Of a stretch of 6,743 bases of DNA, positions 6,506-6,743 are shown piece by piece. Source of the stretch: T1Sed10-7 sp047921175. GTDB taxonomy: Bacteria; Actinomycetota; Nitriliruptoria; Nitriliruptorales; Nitriliruptoraceae. The stretch's first letter is position 1; each line of letters begins with the position of its first letter. Under the pieces are notes generated by a model. It saw only the letters and a list, made by a program, of their open reading frames with translations, was not told the origin of the DNA and made no database searches. The stretch lies in assembly GCA_047921175.1 (NCBI GenBank), contig JBLRWQ010000107.1:1-6743 (forward strand). The letters are read 5' to 3'. Made by a program: the position numbers and the translations under genes.

Positions 6506-6743
6506 TCAGACCTGCACGATCAGCGTTCCGCGCATGCCGGCCGCGGCCGGGCCGGGGGACCGTGCAGATGAACCCGTACCCGCCCGGTTGGTCCACCTGC
6601 AGGACGCCCGACGCGGAACAGTCGTGCCGGGGTCGACGACGAAACGCACGTCGAGGACCTCGATGGCGAGGCCGGGCAAGACCTGACCGGCGCTGTCGAG
6701 GGTCAAGTTGGCCCGCCCCCCAGATAGTCGACCGCGACAGCCA
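6506..6743 (-). pseudogene. Cupredoxin (plastocyanin-like) 3' remnant with frame breaks, running off the window
   Basis: On the minus strand, the reading from 6706 down begins LTLDSAGQVLPGLAIEVLD and VRFVVDPGTTVP. Near 6614 the sense moves to another frame (SGVLQVDQPGGYGFICTVP), and at the G run 6554-6558 it returns to the first frame (GPAAAGMRGTLIVQV, stop at 6506-6508). Joined, it gives the cupredoxin C-terminal loop GYGFICTVPG-x-AAAGMRGTLIV, with copper ligands Cys (codon at 6564-6566) and Met (6533-6535). The expected ligand His between them reads Pro. A further break may lie at the C run 6716-6721, since AVDYLGG is in a third frame. Two compensating one-base changes plus ligand loss suggest a decaying gene or poor sequence. 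Such proteins are usually small periplasmic electron carriers or domains of oxidases. It converges on ccmE with a 20-base gap. Confidence 0.65.
6537..6550. repeat. Perfect 14-base GC palindrome
   Basis: CCGGCCGCGGCCGG is its own reverse complement. It lies within the cupredoxin remnant, just beside the G run where the frame breaks. It codes for part of the PAAAG stretch. I see no regulatory meaning, but such sequence is prone to read and assembly errors. Confidence 0.7.

Noticed and set aside
6315..6596. 93-codon minus-strand frame (starting DQPGGYGFICTVP) as an independent gene
   Set aside because: Only its first part (about 6550-6596) carries the cupredoxin loop. After the G run it is out of frame and then runs antisense through ccmE, so it is a fragment of the broken cupredoxin, not a gene.
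1..6743. CRISPR array, tRNA/rRNA, insertion sequence or phage attachment site
   Set aside because: The window is almost entirely coding. I saw no spaced repeats, no tRNA-like folds and no transposase or terminal inverted repeats.

Overview
This is a very GC-rich (about 70% by eye), densely packed window with one plus-strand operon running from before base 1 to base 6485. It encodes most of a System I cytochrome c maturation (Ccm) apparatus. A short minus-strand gene remnant occupies the last 240 bases. GC content, GTG starts and tight gene overlaps suggest a high-GC actinobacterial-type genome, perhaps a deep-branching lineage. That assignment is a low-confidence inference, and no marker gene settles it.

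Layout: (1) 1-1110, the 3' part of an NrfD/PsrC-family quinone-interacting membrane subunit whose start lies outside the window. (2) 1107-1676, a secreted-facing protein with one Ig-like domain and a C-terminal membrane anchor, of unknown function. (3) 1692-3812, ccmF, the haem lyase core. (4) 3809-5284, a single reading frame that joins the CcmA ATPase to the CcmB permease. (5) 5288-5950, ccmC. (6) 5947-6129, a ccmD-like small membrane protein. (7) 6126-6485, ccmE, the haem chaperone, whose frame ends exactly at the conserved tyrosine. (8) 6506-6743, minus strand, a frame-broken cupredoxin remnant converging on ccmE.

Every junction in the operon is an ATGA/GTGA overlap or a gap of 15 bases or less, so the genes are probably co-transcribed and largely translationally coupled. 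By the known System I scheme, CcmAB, CcmC and CcmD load haem onto CcmE, and CcmF transfers it from CcmE to apocytochromes. The NrfD subunit upstream suggests the operon serves a c-type-cytochrome-containing quinol oxidoreductase encoded further upstream. The thiol-handling genes ccmG, ccmH and ccmI are not in the window.

The most notable points are the CcmA-CcmB fusion, the CcmE end where one inserted base would restore an H-x-x-x-Y-M-P-P motif, and the cluster of frame breaks confined to the last ~260 bases. That cluster could be real gene decay or poor sequence near a contig end.
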